NCBI GenBank assembly: GCA_027081115.1
Contig: JALWLD010000121.1
Span: 127,296-191,295, forward strand
DNA from: Sulfurovum sp.
Lineage (GTDB): Bacteria > Campylobacterota > Campylobacteria > Campylobacterales > Sulfurovaceae
Direction: 5' to 3'
Length of the DNA: 64,000 bases
This document shows positions 27,542 to 36,155 of the stretch, piece by piece. A program made the position numbers and the translations under genes. Under the pieces are notes generated by a model. It saw only the letters and a list, made by a program, of their open reading frames with translations, made no database searches and was not told the origin of the DNA. Every line of letters begins with the position of its first letter. The stretch's first letter is position 1.

Positions 27542-27705
27542 TTATTGTGATGAACTCATATTATCATTATTAATCTTAAATGAAAAGATATTGTTTCTTT
27601 TTTCAGCATATTCCTGTTTAGGTAGTAGTATTTTAATGACATTTTCAGAGGCAAGTATATTTTCGACATCTTGCCTGTATGACTTGGCAACACTTTCACT
27701 TTTTA
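27542..27705 (-). pseudogene. startless reading-frame fragment upstream of the CZB gene
   Basis: On the minus strand 54 codons read protein-like, KSESVAKSYRQDVENILASE followed by about 34 further residues ending SSSQ, and stop at 27542. A TAA closes the frame directly upstream and there is no usable start codon. An adjacent frame reads NYNYNLLVAVNKK up to the same point, so a one-base shift near 27700 would join them. I infer a frameshifted gene that was in an operon with the CZB gene. The family is unknown. Confidence 0.4.
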
Positions 27706-27771
27706 TTTACTGCAACAAGTAGATTGTAGTTGTAGTTGGTTTTACAAAACTGTTTATTACTACTATTTGGA

Positions 27772-27777
27772 TAAAAT
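27772..27777 (+). promoter_or_regulatory. -10 box for the U32 protease gene
   Basis: TAAAAT in TTGGATAAAATAAG lies 30-35 bases before the candidate ATGs at 27801 and 27807. Confidence 0.5.
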
Positions 27778-27806
27778 AAGAACAAATTTATCATGAACGG
27801 ATGCTT

Positions 27807-29147
27807 ATGTCAGAACAAAACAGAGTAGAACTTTTAGCGCCTGCAGGTAATTTAGAGAAGATGAAGATCGCTCTGAATTATGGTGCAGATGCGGTATATG
27901 GCAGTACCAGTACTTTCTCTTTACGTATCCGTTCTGGAAAAGAGTTCGATATGGACTCTTATGCTGAAGGGATTGCCTATGCGCATGAGCGTGGTAAAAA
28001 AGTGTATGCTACAGTTAACTCTTTTCCTTTCAATTCTCAGATAAAACTTTACAAAAATCACATCTCAAAGATTGCAGAGCTTCAGCCTGATGCCTTGATT
28101 GTCTCATCTCCCGGAGTGGTAAAATTAGCCGCAGAAATTGCACCGGATATTCCTATCCACCTTTCGACGCAAGCCAATGTTATGAATGCTTTAGATGCAC
28201 GGGTCTATTACGATCTGGGAGTGAAACGTATTATTGTGGCACGTGAGATCTCTTTGAAAGATTGTGAAGCAATCAAATCTGTCATTCCTGATCTGGAGCT
28301 TGAAGTATTTGTGCATGGTTCTATGTGTTTTGCCTACTCCGGGCGTTGTCTTATCTCCTCTTTGCAGACAGGTCGAGTCCCTAACCGTGGCTCTTGTGCC
28401 AACGACTGTCGTTTCCCCTATGAGATATACGCGCATAATCCTGAAAGTGGTACTACCTTCAGACTGGATGAAGAAGAGGGGATCGGTACCTATATTATGA
28501 ATGCCAAAGATATGAATATGGCTTCTCATGTGGATGAGATTTTGTCCTCAGGTGTGATAGACTCTTTAAAAATTGAAGGTCGTACAAAATCTCCTTACTA
28601 TGCAGGAGTAGTGACTAAAGCGTATCGTCATGCTATTGATGACTTTTATGCCAATGATTTTGAAGCCAAGCGTTATCAGGCTGAACTTAACACTACACAA
28701 AATAGAGGTTTTTCAGATGCCTACTTGCTATCAAGACCTTTTGATAGAAATGATACCGAATCTCATGGTTTTACTATCCAAAATGGTACACATCAGGTAG
28801 CTGGTCTTGTGGGTGAAGATGGTAAAACATGGAAATGTAAAGACAAAACCTGTGTGGGAGATGCTGTTGAGATTGTACTACCAGTAGGTGCTGTGGTGGA
28901 AGAGACAGAGAATGAATATGGCAAAATAGATGAAGTGGCAGGACGTTATTTCTTGACCTTTAAAAAACTTGTATCAACAGATGGTAAAGAGTTTGAATGT
29001 ATTCACTCTGGGGACTTGCATGATATTATTTTGCCTGTGACTGTTCCCGGGTATACCATCTTGAGAAGAGGTATTACAGAAGCATTGGAGAAGAAAGGTT
29101 TGACAGAAGATTCTACACCGATGAATCTGACACCCAAAGAGAAGTAA
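27807..29147 (+). CDS. U32-family peptidase (PrtC/YegQ type)
   Basis: The 446-residue protein opens VELLAPAGNLEKMKIALNYG and carries the Cys-rich U32 signature: VHGSMCFAYSGRCLISS, then GRVPNRGSCANDCRFPY. The family was named for collagenase activity, but several members are now known to act in RNA hydroxylation (YegQ/TrhP, RlhA). The four conserved cysteines and the lack of a signal peptide fit a cytoplasmic RNA-modification role. I use the second ATG (MSEQNRVELL); one two codons earlier (27801) is possible. Confidence 0.85.
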   Translation: MSEQNRVELLAPAGNLEKMKIALNYGADAVYGSTSTFSLRIRSGKEFDMDSYAEGIAYAHERGKKVYATVNSFPFNSQIKLYKNHISKIAELQPDALIVSSPGVVKLAAEIAPDIPIHLSTQANVMNALDARVYYDLGVKRIIVAREISLKDCEAIKSVIPDLELEVFVHGSMCFAYSGRCLISSLQTGRVPNRGSCANDCRFPYEIYAHNPESGTTFRLDEEEGIGTYIMNAKDMNMASHVDEILSSGVIDSLKIEGRTKSPYYAGVVTKAYRHAIDDFYANDFEAKRYQAELNTTQNRGFSDAYLLSRPFDRNDTESHGFTIQNGTHQVAGLVGEDGKTWKCKDKTCVGDAVEIVLPVGAVVEETENEYGKIDEVAGRYFLTFKKLVSTDGKEFECIHSGDLHDIILPVTVPGYTILRRGITEALEKKGLTEDSTPMNLTPKEK

Positions 29148-29292
29148 AATGTGTAACAAAAATGTATACTTGAGCAATGTTAGCATACTAGTGGGTTGAG
29201 GTATATATTTACAAAGAGTGGTTAATCATGTGACACAGCGTGTGTGTTTGGTAAAAATATGTAATGTATTTTGTAAATGTAAAAGGAATAAA

Positions 29293-29787
29293 ATGAAATT
29301 TGTATCGATCGTTATGGGATCAAAAAGTGACTATACTATTATGTCTGAGTGTGCAGAGACACTGAAAAAGTTTGGAGTGCCTTATGAGCTTATTATCTCT
29401 TCAGCACATAGATCTCCGGAGAGAACAAAAACGTATATGAAAACAGCAGAAGAGAAGGGTGCGCAAGTATTCATTGCTGCTGCGGGAATGGCTGCTCACC
29501 TTGCCGGTGCTTTGGCTGCCTCTACAACAAAGCCTATCTTGGGTGTACCAATGGAGTCTGGACCACTTAAAGGTGAAGATGCACTTTTGAGTACAGTAAT
29601 GATGCCTGCTGGTATGCCTGTTGGTACACTTGCTATTGGTAAAGCAGGTGCTGTAAATGCTGCATATTTGGCAATACAAATTATGGCATTGCAGGATGAT
29701 GAATTGAAAGTAAAACTTCAAGAAGATAGAATTTCTAAAGCAAAAAAAGTAGAGCTTGACTCTTCTGAAATTGAAACAATTCTTTAG
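29293..29787 (+). CDS. purE: N5-carboxyaminoimidazole ribonucleotide mutase
   Basis: PurE rearranges N5-CAIR to CAIR in purine synthesis. The 164-residue class I protein shows [20 protein letters not shown] and the glycine/alanine-rich [11 protein letters not shown] stretch, all active-site hallmarks. The start at 29293 follows AAAAGGA. The frame can be extended 25 codons upstream, but that stretch is unlike any PurE N-terminus. A strong hairpin follows the stop. Confidence 0.95.
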   Translation: MKFVSIVMGSKSDYTIMSECAETLKKFGVPYELIISSAHRSPERTKTYMKTAEEKGAQVFIAAAGMAAHLAGALAASTTKPILGVPMESGPLKGEDALLSTVMMPAGMPVGTLAIGKAGAVNAAYLAIQIMALQDDELKVKLQEDRISKAKKVELDSSEIETIL

Positions 29788-29796
29788 AAACATATA

Positions 29797-29823
29797 GTAT
29801 TCCCACAGTAAACGTGGGAATAC
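29797..29823 (+). terminator. 10-bp perfect hairpin after purE
   Basis: GTATTCCCAC (29797-29806) pairs perfectly with GTGGGAATAC (29814-29823) around a 7-nt loop, ten bases after the purE stop. Confidence 0.7.
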
Positions 29824-29880
29824 ATAATTGAGTACATACTGTATTGAATTATGTATTCCACATTATAAAAAGAGAGAAAC

Positions 29881-30774
29881 ATGAACACAAATGCAATAAC
29901 TTTCAGTGATATGTTATTAAAACTCCAGCAATTTTGGGCAGAGCAGGGATGTAATATTGTGCAGCCCTATGATATTCCATCGGGTGCAGGAACTTTCCAT
30001 CCTGCAACACTATTGAGAAGTTTAGATTCAAAACCATGGTCTGCTGCGTATGTGGCACCTTCACGTCGTCCAACGGATGGCCGTTATGGAGAGAATCCAA
30101 ACCGTTTGGGTGCGTATTATCAGTTTCAAGCACTTATCAAACCCAGTCCAGATAACATTCAGGAGCTTTACCTAAAGTCTTTGGAGTATCTTGGTTTAAA
30201 CCTTCAAGAGCATGACATCCGTTTTGTAGAAGATAACTGGGAGTCTCCAACATTAGGTGCGTGGGGTCTGGGTTGGGAAGTTTGGTTGGATGGTATGGAA
30301 GTGACACAGTTTACCTATTTTCAACAGGTTGGTGGTATAGCCTGCGATCCTGTAGCCGTAGAAATTACCTATGGAACTGAGCGTTTGGCAATGTACCTGC
30401 AGGGTGTAGATTCGGTTTATGATCTTATTTGGAATAAAATGGGAGATCATATTACTACCTATGGTGATGTGCATAAAGAGACAGAATATGAGTTTTCAAA
30501 GTACCATTTTGAAGTGGCCAATGTAGAGAATCTATTTCAGCATTTTGAAGATGCTTCCAATGAGTGTAAAGTCTGTTTGGATGCAGGGCTTCCTCTACCT
30601 GCCTATGATCAGTGTATGATTGCTTCACATGCTTTTAACGTACTTGATGCACGTAAGGCTATCTCTCAGGCCCAGCGTCAGAATTACATTTTGAAGGTAA
30701 GGGAGCTTTCTATTGGTTGTGCTCAACTTTATAAGGCTCAAGAAGAGGAGCGTAATGCTCGAGTGAAAGGATAA
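29881..30774 (+). CDS. glyQ: glycyl-tRNA synthetase alpha subunit
   Basis: The 297-residue catalytic subunit of the alpha2-beta2 enzyme charges tRNA-Gly. [20 protein letters not shown] near the N-terminus and [14 protein letters not shown] are highly conserved. The beta subunit gene glyS is not in the window. It starts the order glyQ - NIF3 - zinc ribbon - waaA - pseudouridine synthase that is also found in Helicobacter. Confidence 0.96.
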   Translation: MNTNAITFSDMLLKLQQFWAEQGCNIVQPYDIPSGAGTFHPATLLRSLDSKPWSAAYVAPSRRPTDGRYGENPNRLGAYYQFQALIKPSPDNIQELYLKSLEYLGLNLQEHDIRFVEDNWESPTLGAWGLGWEVWLDGMEVTQFTYFQQVGGIACDPVAVEITYGTERLAMYLQGVDSVYDLIWNKMGDHITTYGDVHKETEYEFSKYHFEVANVENLFQHFEDASNECKVCLDAGLPLPAYDQCMIASHAFNVLDARKAISQAQRQNYILKVRELSIGCAQLYKAQEEERNARVKG

Positions 30775-30876
30775 AACCTTTCATTAAATTGCTTTTGTTC
30801 TTGAAGCATTTTACTTTTAAGATCATTTGTAAGGACAATGCATGCTTTGCATGATTGATAGATAGAAAGGTTGGAT

Positions 30877-31608
30877 ATGAAACTACAAGAAGTATATGAT
30901 TTTCTGGATAAAGTCAGCCCCTTTGAATTGCAGGAAAAATGGGACAATTCAGGTTTGATTGTTGGGGATATGACAAGAGAAGTTTCAGAAATCATTGTCT
31001 CTTTAGATATTGATGATGAGATGATTGGTTCTACAAAAGAGGGTGCACTTTTTGTTGTACACCACCCGCTTATTTTTGGGAATCTAAATCAACTTGATTT
31101 TGCAAAATACCCCTCAAATCTCATTGAAAAAATGATACTGAAAAAACAGTCACTTATTGCTATGCATACCAACTTTGATCAGACACATTTAAATAAATAT
31201 GTGTTTGAAAAGGTCTTAGGTTTTAAGGTTGATGAACAAAATGCTTTTTTATGTACAACAAAAGGGACATGGAAATATAAAGAACTTTTGAGCTTAATAA
31301 AAGAAAAATTGAACTTACAAACGCTTCGTGTAATTGGTAAAAAAGAGACTATTCATTCTATTGCTTTAACAACTGGCGCAGGAGCATCTCTTATGGATGA
31401 AGTGAAGGCAGACTGCTTCTTGACAGGGGATATAAAGTATCACGATGCTATGAAAGCCATGAGTGAAAAGTTGATGATGGTGGATATTGGACATTATGAA
31501 TCTGAGCGCTTTTTTGCTGAGATAATGTTAGATGAATTGAAAGGTTTAGATATTTTAGCTATAATTGCGAATTCTAAAAACCCGTTTCAGACTGAAACTG
31601 GTTATTAA
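30877..31608 (+). CDS. NIF3-like dinuclear metal-binding protein
   Basis: The 243-residue protein belongs to the NIF3/YbgI family, which forms toroidal hexamers with a two-metal centre (GTP cyclohydrolase I type 2 in older annotation). Metal-site motifs are KWDNSGLIVGD, FVVHHPLIFG, the Asp in HTNFDQTH, and the C-terminal DIGHYESE. I chose the ATG at 30877, eight bases after AAAGG, over a TTG two codons upstream. The biochemical role of the family is unsettled. Confidence 0.88.
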   Translation: MKLQEVYDFLDKVSPFELQEKWDNSGLIVGDMTREVSEIIVSLDIDDEMIGSTKEGALFVVHHPLIFGNLNQLDFAKYPSNLIEKMILKKQSLIAMHTNFDQTHLNKYVFEKVLGFKVDEQNAFLCTTKGTWKYKELLSLIKEKLNLQTLRVIGKKETIHSIALTTGAGASLMDEVKADCFLTGDIKYHDAMKAMSEKLMMVDIGHYESERFFAEIMLDELKGLDILAIIANSKNPFQTETGY

Positions 31609-31670
31609 ACCTTCTGAATACTTAACAGAAGTCGTTAAAATAAATTCTGGAAACTCCAAAAGGACAGAGA

Positions 31671-32390
31671 TTGAACAAACACTTAAAAGAGCTTATTGAG
31701 CTTTCTAAAAATGACCAGGCGATAGACAGCTACAACCCACAACTTGAAGCAGCAGATAAAAAAGTTGCAAAAATACAAAAGAAGATCGATGCAGCACAGG
31801 CTGAGTTAGATGATCTTACTGGTGGTATTGCTGAAAATGAAGAGAAGATCAAAGCATTTGATGAGCAGTTGGTACTTTTAAATGAACAATTGGCTTCTAA
31901 TGTGAAAAAGTCAAAAGAGATCTCCACAGAAAAAGAGATGAAAGCACTCTCTTTGGAAGAAGATATTGCTAAAGAGAAGATGACATTTGCCAATGAAGAG
32001 ATTGAAAGACTTCAGGGGATTAATGAGACAAAAAAAGCATTGCTTGATGAAGCAAATGAAAAAGTAAATACTTTGACTTTGCAATTTGATGAGATCAATA
32101 AAGAAGTTTCTGTTGAAAAATCAGAGATAGAAAAAAGCAAAGGTGAACTTTTTGTAAAAAGGGAAGAACTTAGCAGAAACATTGAACAAAAAGTACTTTC
32201 ATTTTATGAGAAGATTCGTATCTGGGCTGGAAATACAGCTGTTGTTCCTGTAAAGAAGCAAGCATGTTATGGTTGCTATATGAAACTAAATGACAAGACT
32301 TACTCTGAAGTGATCAAGGGTGATGAGATTGTGAACTGTCCACACTGTGGTCGTATTCTTTATATCGAAACTGAGACTGCGGAAGCATAA
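31671..32390 (+). CDS. coiled-coil C4 zinc-ribbon protein, HP0958 type
   Basis: The 239-residue protein starts at TTG behind AAAGGA. Residues about 25-180 are a long antiparallel coiled coil rich in Glu and Lys. The C-terminus is a zinc ribbon with two CxxC pairs, CYGC and CPHC. Position and architecture match Helicobacter HP0958, which stabilises RpoN and influences flagellin expression, and which lies between NIF3 and waaA there as well. No flagellar gene is in this window, so the role here may be different. Confidence 0.85.
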   Translation: MNKHLKELIELSKNDQAIDSYNPQLEAADKKVAKIQKKIDAAQAELDDLTGGIAENEEKIKAFDEQLVLLNEQLASNVKKSKEISTEKEMKALSLEEDIAKEKMTFANEEIERLQGINETKKALLDEANEKVNTLTLQFDEINKEVSVEKSEIEKSKGELFVKREELSRNIEQKVLSFYEKIRIWAGNTAVVPVKKQACYGCYMKLNDKTYSEVIKGDEIVNCPHCGRILYIETETAEA

Positions 32391-32393
32391 AAA

Positions 32394-32414
32394 GCGTTCA
32401 GCGTTTAGCGTTGG
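32394..32414. repeat. three tandem 7-nt units before waaA
   Basis: GCGTTCA, GCGTTTA and GCGTTGG are adjacent degenerate heptamers right after the zinc-ribbon gene. Confidence 0.55.
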
Positions 32415-32423
32415 ATGTTCAGA

Positions 32424-32442
32424 AAAGTGATTTTTTCACTTT
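32424..32442 (+). terminator. short hairpin before waaA
   Basis: AAAGTGA pairs with TCACTTT around five T residues, 15 bases before the waaA start codon. It could be an attenuating hairpin or could adjust access to the waaA ribosome site (GGAGG at about 32447). Confidence 0.4.
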
Positions 32443-32457
32443 ATTTGGAGGCTAAAG

Positions 32458-33618
32458 TTGTTTTTCTTTATTTATACTTTAGTCTCTTTTGTTATTTACT
32501 TTATAGCTTTTCCTTTTCTCCTCCTTTTTTCGTTTAAAGCAAAATACAGAGAATCCATTCCGGCACGATTTTTTTTATGGAACAATATGCCTCTAAGACC
32601 CAATGGTATCTGGTTTCACTCTTGCTCATTTGGAGAAGCCAAAGCGATCAAACCTTTGGTAGATGTATTGCCTTCAGACCTTTTACGTATGACCACCACT
32701 ACGCAAACCGGCTTTGAAGCTATTACTGTCTACTCTGAACAGAGTAGATATCTGCCTTTTGAATCATTACTCTTTTTCTGGTTGAAACCACAAAAAATGT
32801 TGTTAGTTATGGAGGCAGAGTTTTGGTATCTTCTTTTTGCCTTGGCGCAGAAAAGAGGGGCTAAAACATTGTTGATCAATGCTAGGATGTCTGACCGTTC
32901 TTTTCCTAAATATCAGCGTATAGGATGGTTGTATAGGCAGATATTTAAGTATATTGATGAAGTATATGCCCAGACGCAACTAGATAAAGAGCGTTTAGAG
33001 TTATTGGGTGCCAAAAATGTGCAGGTTACAGGGAATATTAAACTTTCACAACTGCCGGAAGTTTCAAAAAAACTTGAAAAACCAGAGGAGTTACTGCTGT
33101 GTGGAGCAAGTACCCATCAGGGAGAAGAAGTTTTGATCTTAAATGCTTTTGCTGATTTTAAAAGAGAAGAGAAAAAGGCAAAACTGATTTTGGTACCGAG
33201 ACATCCTGAACGTTTTGACAAAGTCTCTCAGATGGTGGAAGCTTTTGCAAAAGCGCATACTTTCACTTGGCAACGTTACTCTGAACATGGAAATTTCCAG
33301 AGTGATATCATTGTGGTCGATATGTTGGGCGAATTGGTTAATATCTATGCCATTTCTGATATTGTCATACTTGGTGGTGCTTTTGAACCTATTGGTGGAC
33401 ATAATGCAGCTGAAGCAGCACAGTTCGGGTGTAAGATTATCTCTGGAAAACACTACTTTAATCAAAGAGATATTTTTGAAGCTATAGAGGGGATAACAGT
33501 AGTGGAAGCTTCTAATCTTTCAAGAAGGTTGTTACAACATGGCTTGTTAAAGCCCGCACAGATAAAAAATAGAACAGATATATCTCCTATTATAAAGAGT
33601 ATTAAAGATGTTTTATGA
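32458..33618 (+). CDS. waaA: Kdo transferase (3-deoxy-D-manno-octulosonate transferase)
   Basis: The 386-residue membrane-anchored glycosyltransferase adds Kdo to the lipid A precursor. The N-terminal hydrophobic anchor spans about residues 2-22. GIWFHSCSFGEAKAIKPL corresponds to the acceptor-domain motif, and LILVPRHPERF with GGAFEPIGGHNAAEAAQFG forms the CMP-Kdo site. The start codon is TTG, seven bases after GGAGG. Its end overlaps the next gene by 11 bases. Confidence 0.92.
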   Translation: MFFFIYTLVSFVIYFIAFPFLLLFSFKAKYRESIPARFFLWNNMPLRPNGIWFHSCSFGEAKAIKPLVDVLPSDLLRMTTTTQTGFEAITVYSEQSRYLPFESLLFFWLKPQKMLLVMEAEFWYLLFALAQKRGAKTLLINARMSDRSFPKYQRIGWLYRQIFKYIDEVYAQTQLDKERLELLGAKNVQVTGNIKLSQLPEVSKKLEKPEELLLCGASTHQGEEVLILNAFADFKREEKKAKLILVPRHPERFDKVSQMVEAFAKAHTFTWQRYSEHGNFQSDIIVVDMLGELVNIYAISDIVILGGAFEPIGGHNAAEAAQFGCKIISGKHYFNQRDIFEAIEGITVVEASNLSRRLLQHGLLKPAQIKNRTDISPIIKSIKDVL

Positions 33619-33901
33619 GATTAGTGGGGAGAGAGTCAGTATACGTATTAAAGCCCAACCAGCGGCTAGTAAAAATGAGTTTTGTGAAGTTTATGGTAAA
33701 GATGCTATAAAGATACGCATTAAAGCACCGGCAGTAGAAGGTGCAGCAAATAAAGAGTTGATCAAGTTCCTCTCAAAAAGTTTTAAAGTTTCAAAATCTG
33801 ATATAATTTTTAAGACAGGTAAGAACTCAAAAATAAAAATAGTGGAATTCCCACTTAATAATAAATTTAAAGAATGGATAGTAAGGTATAAGGAAATATA
33901 A
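33608..33901 (+). CDS. DUF167 (YggU-family) protein
   Basis: The 97-residue protein has the family pattern: VSIRIKAQPAASKNEF, then IRIKAPAVEGAANKELIKFL and a C-terminal SDIIFKTGKNSKIKIVEF. YggU-family proteins are small alpha/beta proteins of unknown function, probably binding nucleic acid. It overlaps waaA by 11 bases and its stop directly abuts the ATG of the pseudouridine synthase gene, so the three are likely coupled. Confidence 0.85.
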   Translation: MFYEISGERVSIRIKAQPAASKNEFCEVYGKDAIKIRIKAPAVEGAANKELIKFLSKSFKVSKSDIIFKTGKNSKIKIVEFPLNNKFKEWIVRYKEI

Positions 33902-34639
33902 ATGGCTACAGATAAAGCATACAAAGTTTTAGCAGAACAAAAAGGTATCTCAAATAAAAAAGCAAAAGAGCTCATAGACAGAGGTTTGGTTTTTGTTGAA
34001 GATAAAAAAGTAAAGATTGCCAGAGCAGAGATACATACAGAAACAATTTTTCGTATAGAGTACCCTGAGGACATAGAGATACTTTATCAGGATGAAGATA
34101 TCATAGCTATCAATAAACCCGCACAGGTGGATTCATATGATATTCAAGATGCTATTGATGGAGCCGAACTTCTGCATAGACTTGACAGAGATACATCAGG
34201 TGTGCTTCTGCTTGGTAAAAATAGAGAGTTCATAGAAAAAGCAATCAAAGAGTTTAAGAACCGTAGAGTTGAAAAACATTATGTTGCATGGATCGAGGGT
34301 GTATTGTATGAGAAGGTTGAGATTGATGAACCAATCTTTACTGTAAAAAAAGGGAAAGCATTTTCCATGATAGATCCTGTACGTGGTAAAAAAGCATTTA
34401 CTATAGTCAAACCAGAAGAGTTACAGGGGAAGAAGTCCAAAGTACATATTGAAATTACGACAGGGAGAACCCACCAGATACGTGTACACTTGTCACACAT
34501 TGGGCATCCCATTGTTGGAGATGAACAGTATGGAAGCCGTACACAAGCAAAACGTATCCTGTTGCACTCCGCAAATATGAAAATCCTTGACTATGAGTTT
34601 AATGCCAGAGAACCTAAAGATATTGCAAAATATAAATAA
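33902..34639 (+). CDS. RluA-family RNA pseudouridine synthase
   Basis: The 245-residue enzyme isomerises uridine in rRNA or tRNA. A short N-terminal S4-like region (NKKAKELIDRGLVFVEDKKV) precedes the catalytic domain with the active Asp in LLHRLDRDTSGVLL and the substrate-binding TGRTHQIRVHLSHIGHPIVG. The target site cannot be assigned. A second member of the superfamily, TruC-like, lies at 52380. Confidence 0.9.
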   Translation: MATDKAYKVLAEQKGISNKKAKELIDRGLVFVEDKKVKIARAEIHTETIFRIEYPEDIEILYQDEDIIAINKPAQVDSYDIQDAIDGAELLHRLDRDTSGVLLLGKNREFIEKAIKEFKNRRVEKHYVAWIEGVLYEKVEIDEPIFTVKKGKAFSMIDPVRGKKAFTIVKPEELQGKKSKVHIEITTGRTHQIRVHLSHIGHPIVGDEQYGSRTQAKRILLHSANMKILDYEFNAREPKDIAKYK

Positions 34640-34922
34640 TTTTTGACTAATACTCGTATGGTAGTTTTAAGCCTTTACGTTTAAAACACCATTACTTGTT
34701 TCCCCTCTTTTTATATACTCCATGGGTCTTAGCTAAAGCGTAAATTTGGTATCGTATTGTCACTTATTTTCTTGTTTTTAAAATTAACAATATAGCATAG
34801 GAGTGAAGTTCCAATGGAAGCTGCCTACTTATATAATGGTTACTCATTGTAGAGGATTTAGAAATATTTTTTCACAATAGAAAACCTAAAAAGTAACAAA
34901 CAAGAATAAACAAAGGAAATCA
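34640..34922 (+). promoter_or_regulatory. intergenic region before moeA with hairpin and -10 box
   Basis: This 283-base gap holds no convincing gene. ATGGT-a-GTTTTAA (34658-34670) pairs with TTAAAAC-ACCAT (34681-34692), a 12-bp stem with one bulged A that probably ends the rluA transcript. TATAAT at 34832-34837 is the likely moeA promoter, leaving a leader of about 80 bases. I see no molybdenum-cofactor riboswitch architecture. Confidence 0.5.
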
Positions 34923-36155
34923 ATGGCAAAAAACTACGTAGATTTTAATGAAGCAGTTGAGCAATCACTGCAAAATGCGTATGGTACGACACATAAAGAG
35001 ATCATCAGTATAGAAGAAGCACTGGGGCGAGTATTTTCTAAAAATGTAATCTGTGTAAAGAATCTTCCTTCGTTTAATAATTCTGCTATGGATGGGTTTG
35101 CTATTAAAGCAGAGGATGCGGGTAAAACTTTAAAAGTAAATGCTGTTATTTATGCCGGTGAGGTCAAAGAAGCTTCTTTGGCTAAAAATGAATGTTATAA
35201 GATTATGACGGGGGCACAAGTACCGGATGATGTAGATACCATCATCCCTATAGAAAATGTTATAAAGTTTGAGAATGATGAGGTGACACTTCCTGAAACT
35301 GTACGAAAAGGGGATGCGCTCAGACTTAAAGGAGAAGAATCACAAGAGGGAGAAGTACTTTTTAAAGAGGGAGCAGAAATTACAGCGAGAACCATTGCAG
35401 TACTTGCTTCCCAAGGTATTGTTTACGTGGAAGTTTTTAAAAAACTCTCCATTGCTGTTGTCTCAACAGGGAATGAACTCAAAGAGCCTTGGGAAAATGC
35501 TACTGAAGATGAGATTTTCAATTGTAACTCGTATGCGATCATTTCAACTTTGCAGTCTAAAGGGTTTAATGCTTCTTATATTAAAGTTATTCCTGATAAT
35601 TTAGAGGAGACAATTGCTTTTGTTTCTGACTTAAAATCGTACGATATTATTATTACTTCGGGTGGTATTTCTATGGGAGATGCCGATTTTGTAGGAAGAG
35701 CTTTTGAATCCAATGGACTTGAGACACTTTTTGACGGAGTAAATATTAAACCAGGTCGTCCTATTATGATGGGTAGAATGGAGAAGACTTTTGTGATATG
35801 TCTACCGGGAAATCCTTTAACTGCGATGGTAAACCTCTATCTTTTTGGCATACCTATTGTGAGAAAAATACAGGGGCATACGGCTTATCATCATAATGTA
35901 GAGTTGGCACAAAATATGGCTGATTTCAAAACAAAAACAGGACGTGTCAATGTAGTATTAGGCAGTTTGAAAGGTGGAGAGTTTTTGTCTACCAGAGGTA
36001 ACAGATATGGGTCAGGAATGATCACAGTGATAGAAGAGAGTAATGCAATGCTCTTGACTTCTGCCGACTCTAGCGGATGTCTACAAAAAGAGAGTGTGAA
36101 AGTGATTCGTTTGGATGGTGCTTATGACAATGAAGCACAGGATATTTTTAACTAA
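34923..36155 (+). CDS. moeA: molybdopterin molybdenumtransferase MoeA
   Basis: MoeA inserts molybdate into adenylylated molybdopterin. The 410-residue protein shows NSAMDGFAI, the TGAQVP and TIIPIENV segments, GGISMGDADFV, KPGRPIMMG and CLPGNPLTAMV, in the family order. AAAGGA precedes the ATG. Its stop overlaps convergent selB by eight bases. Molybdenum- and selenocysteine-containing formate dehydrogenases need both systems, a plausible reason for the neighbourhood. Confidence 0.94.
   Translation: MAKNYVDFNEAVEQSLQNAYGTTHKEIISIEEALGRVFSKNVICVKNLPSFNNSAMDGFAIKAEDAGKTLKVNAVIYAGEVKEASLAKNECYKIMTGAQVPDDVDTIIPIENVIKFENDEVTLPETVRKGDALRLKGEESQEGEVLFKEGAEITARTIAVLASQGIVYVEVFKKLSIAVVSTGNELKEPWENATEDEIFNCNSYAIISTLQSKGFNASYIKVIPDNLEETIAFVSDLKSYDIIITSGGISMGDADFVGRAFESNGLETLFDGVNIKPGRPIMMGRMEKTFVICLPGNPLTAMVNLYLFGIPIVRKIQGHTAYHHNVELAQNMADFKTKTGRVNVVLGSLKGGEFLSTRGNRYGSGMITVIEESNAMLLTSADSSGCLQKESVKVIRLDGAYDNEAQDIFN

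Noticed and set aside
34640..34922. Molybdenum-cofactor riboswitch before moeA
   Set aside because: The gap holds a simple bulged hairpin close to the preceding gene and a promoter near 34832. The multi-stem architecture of the riboswitch is not visible.
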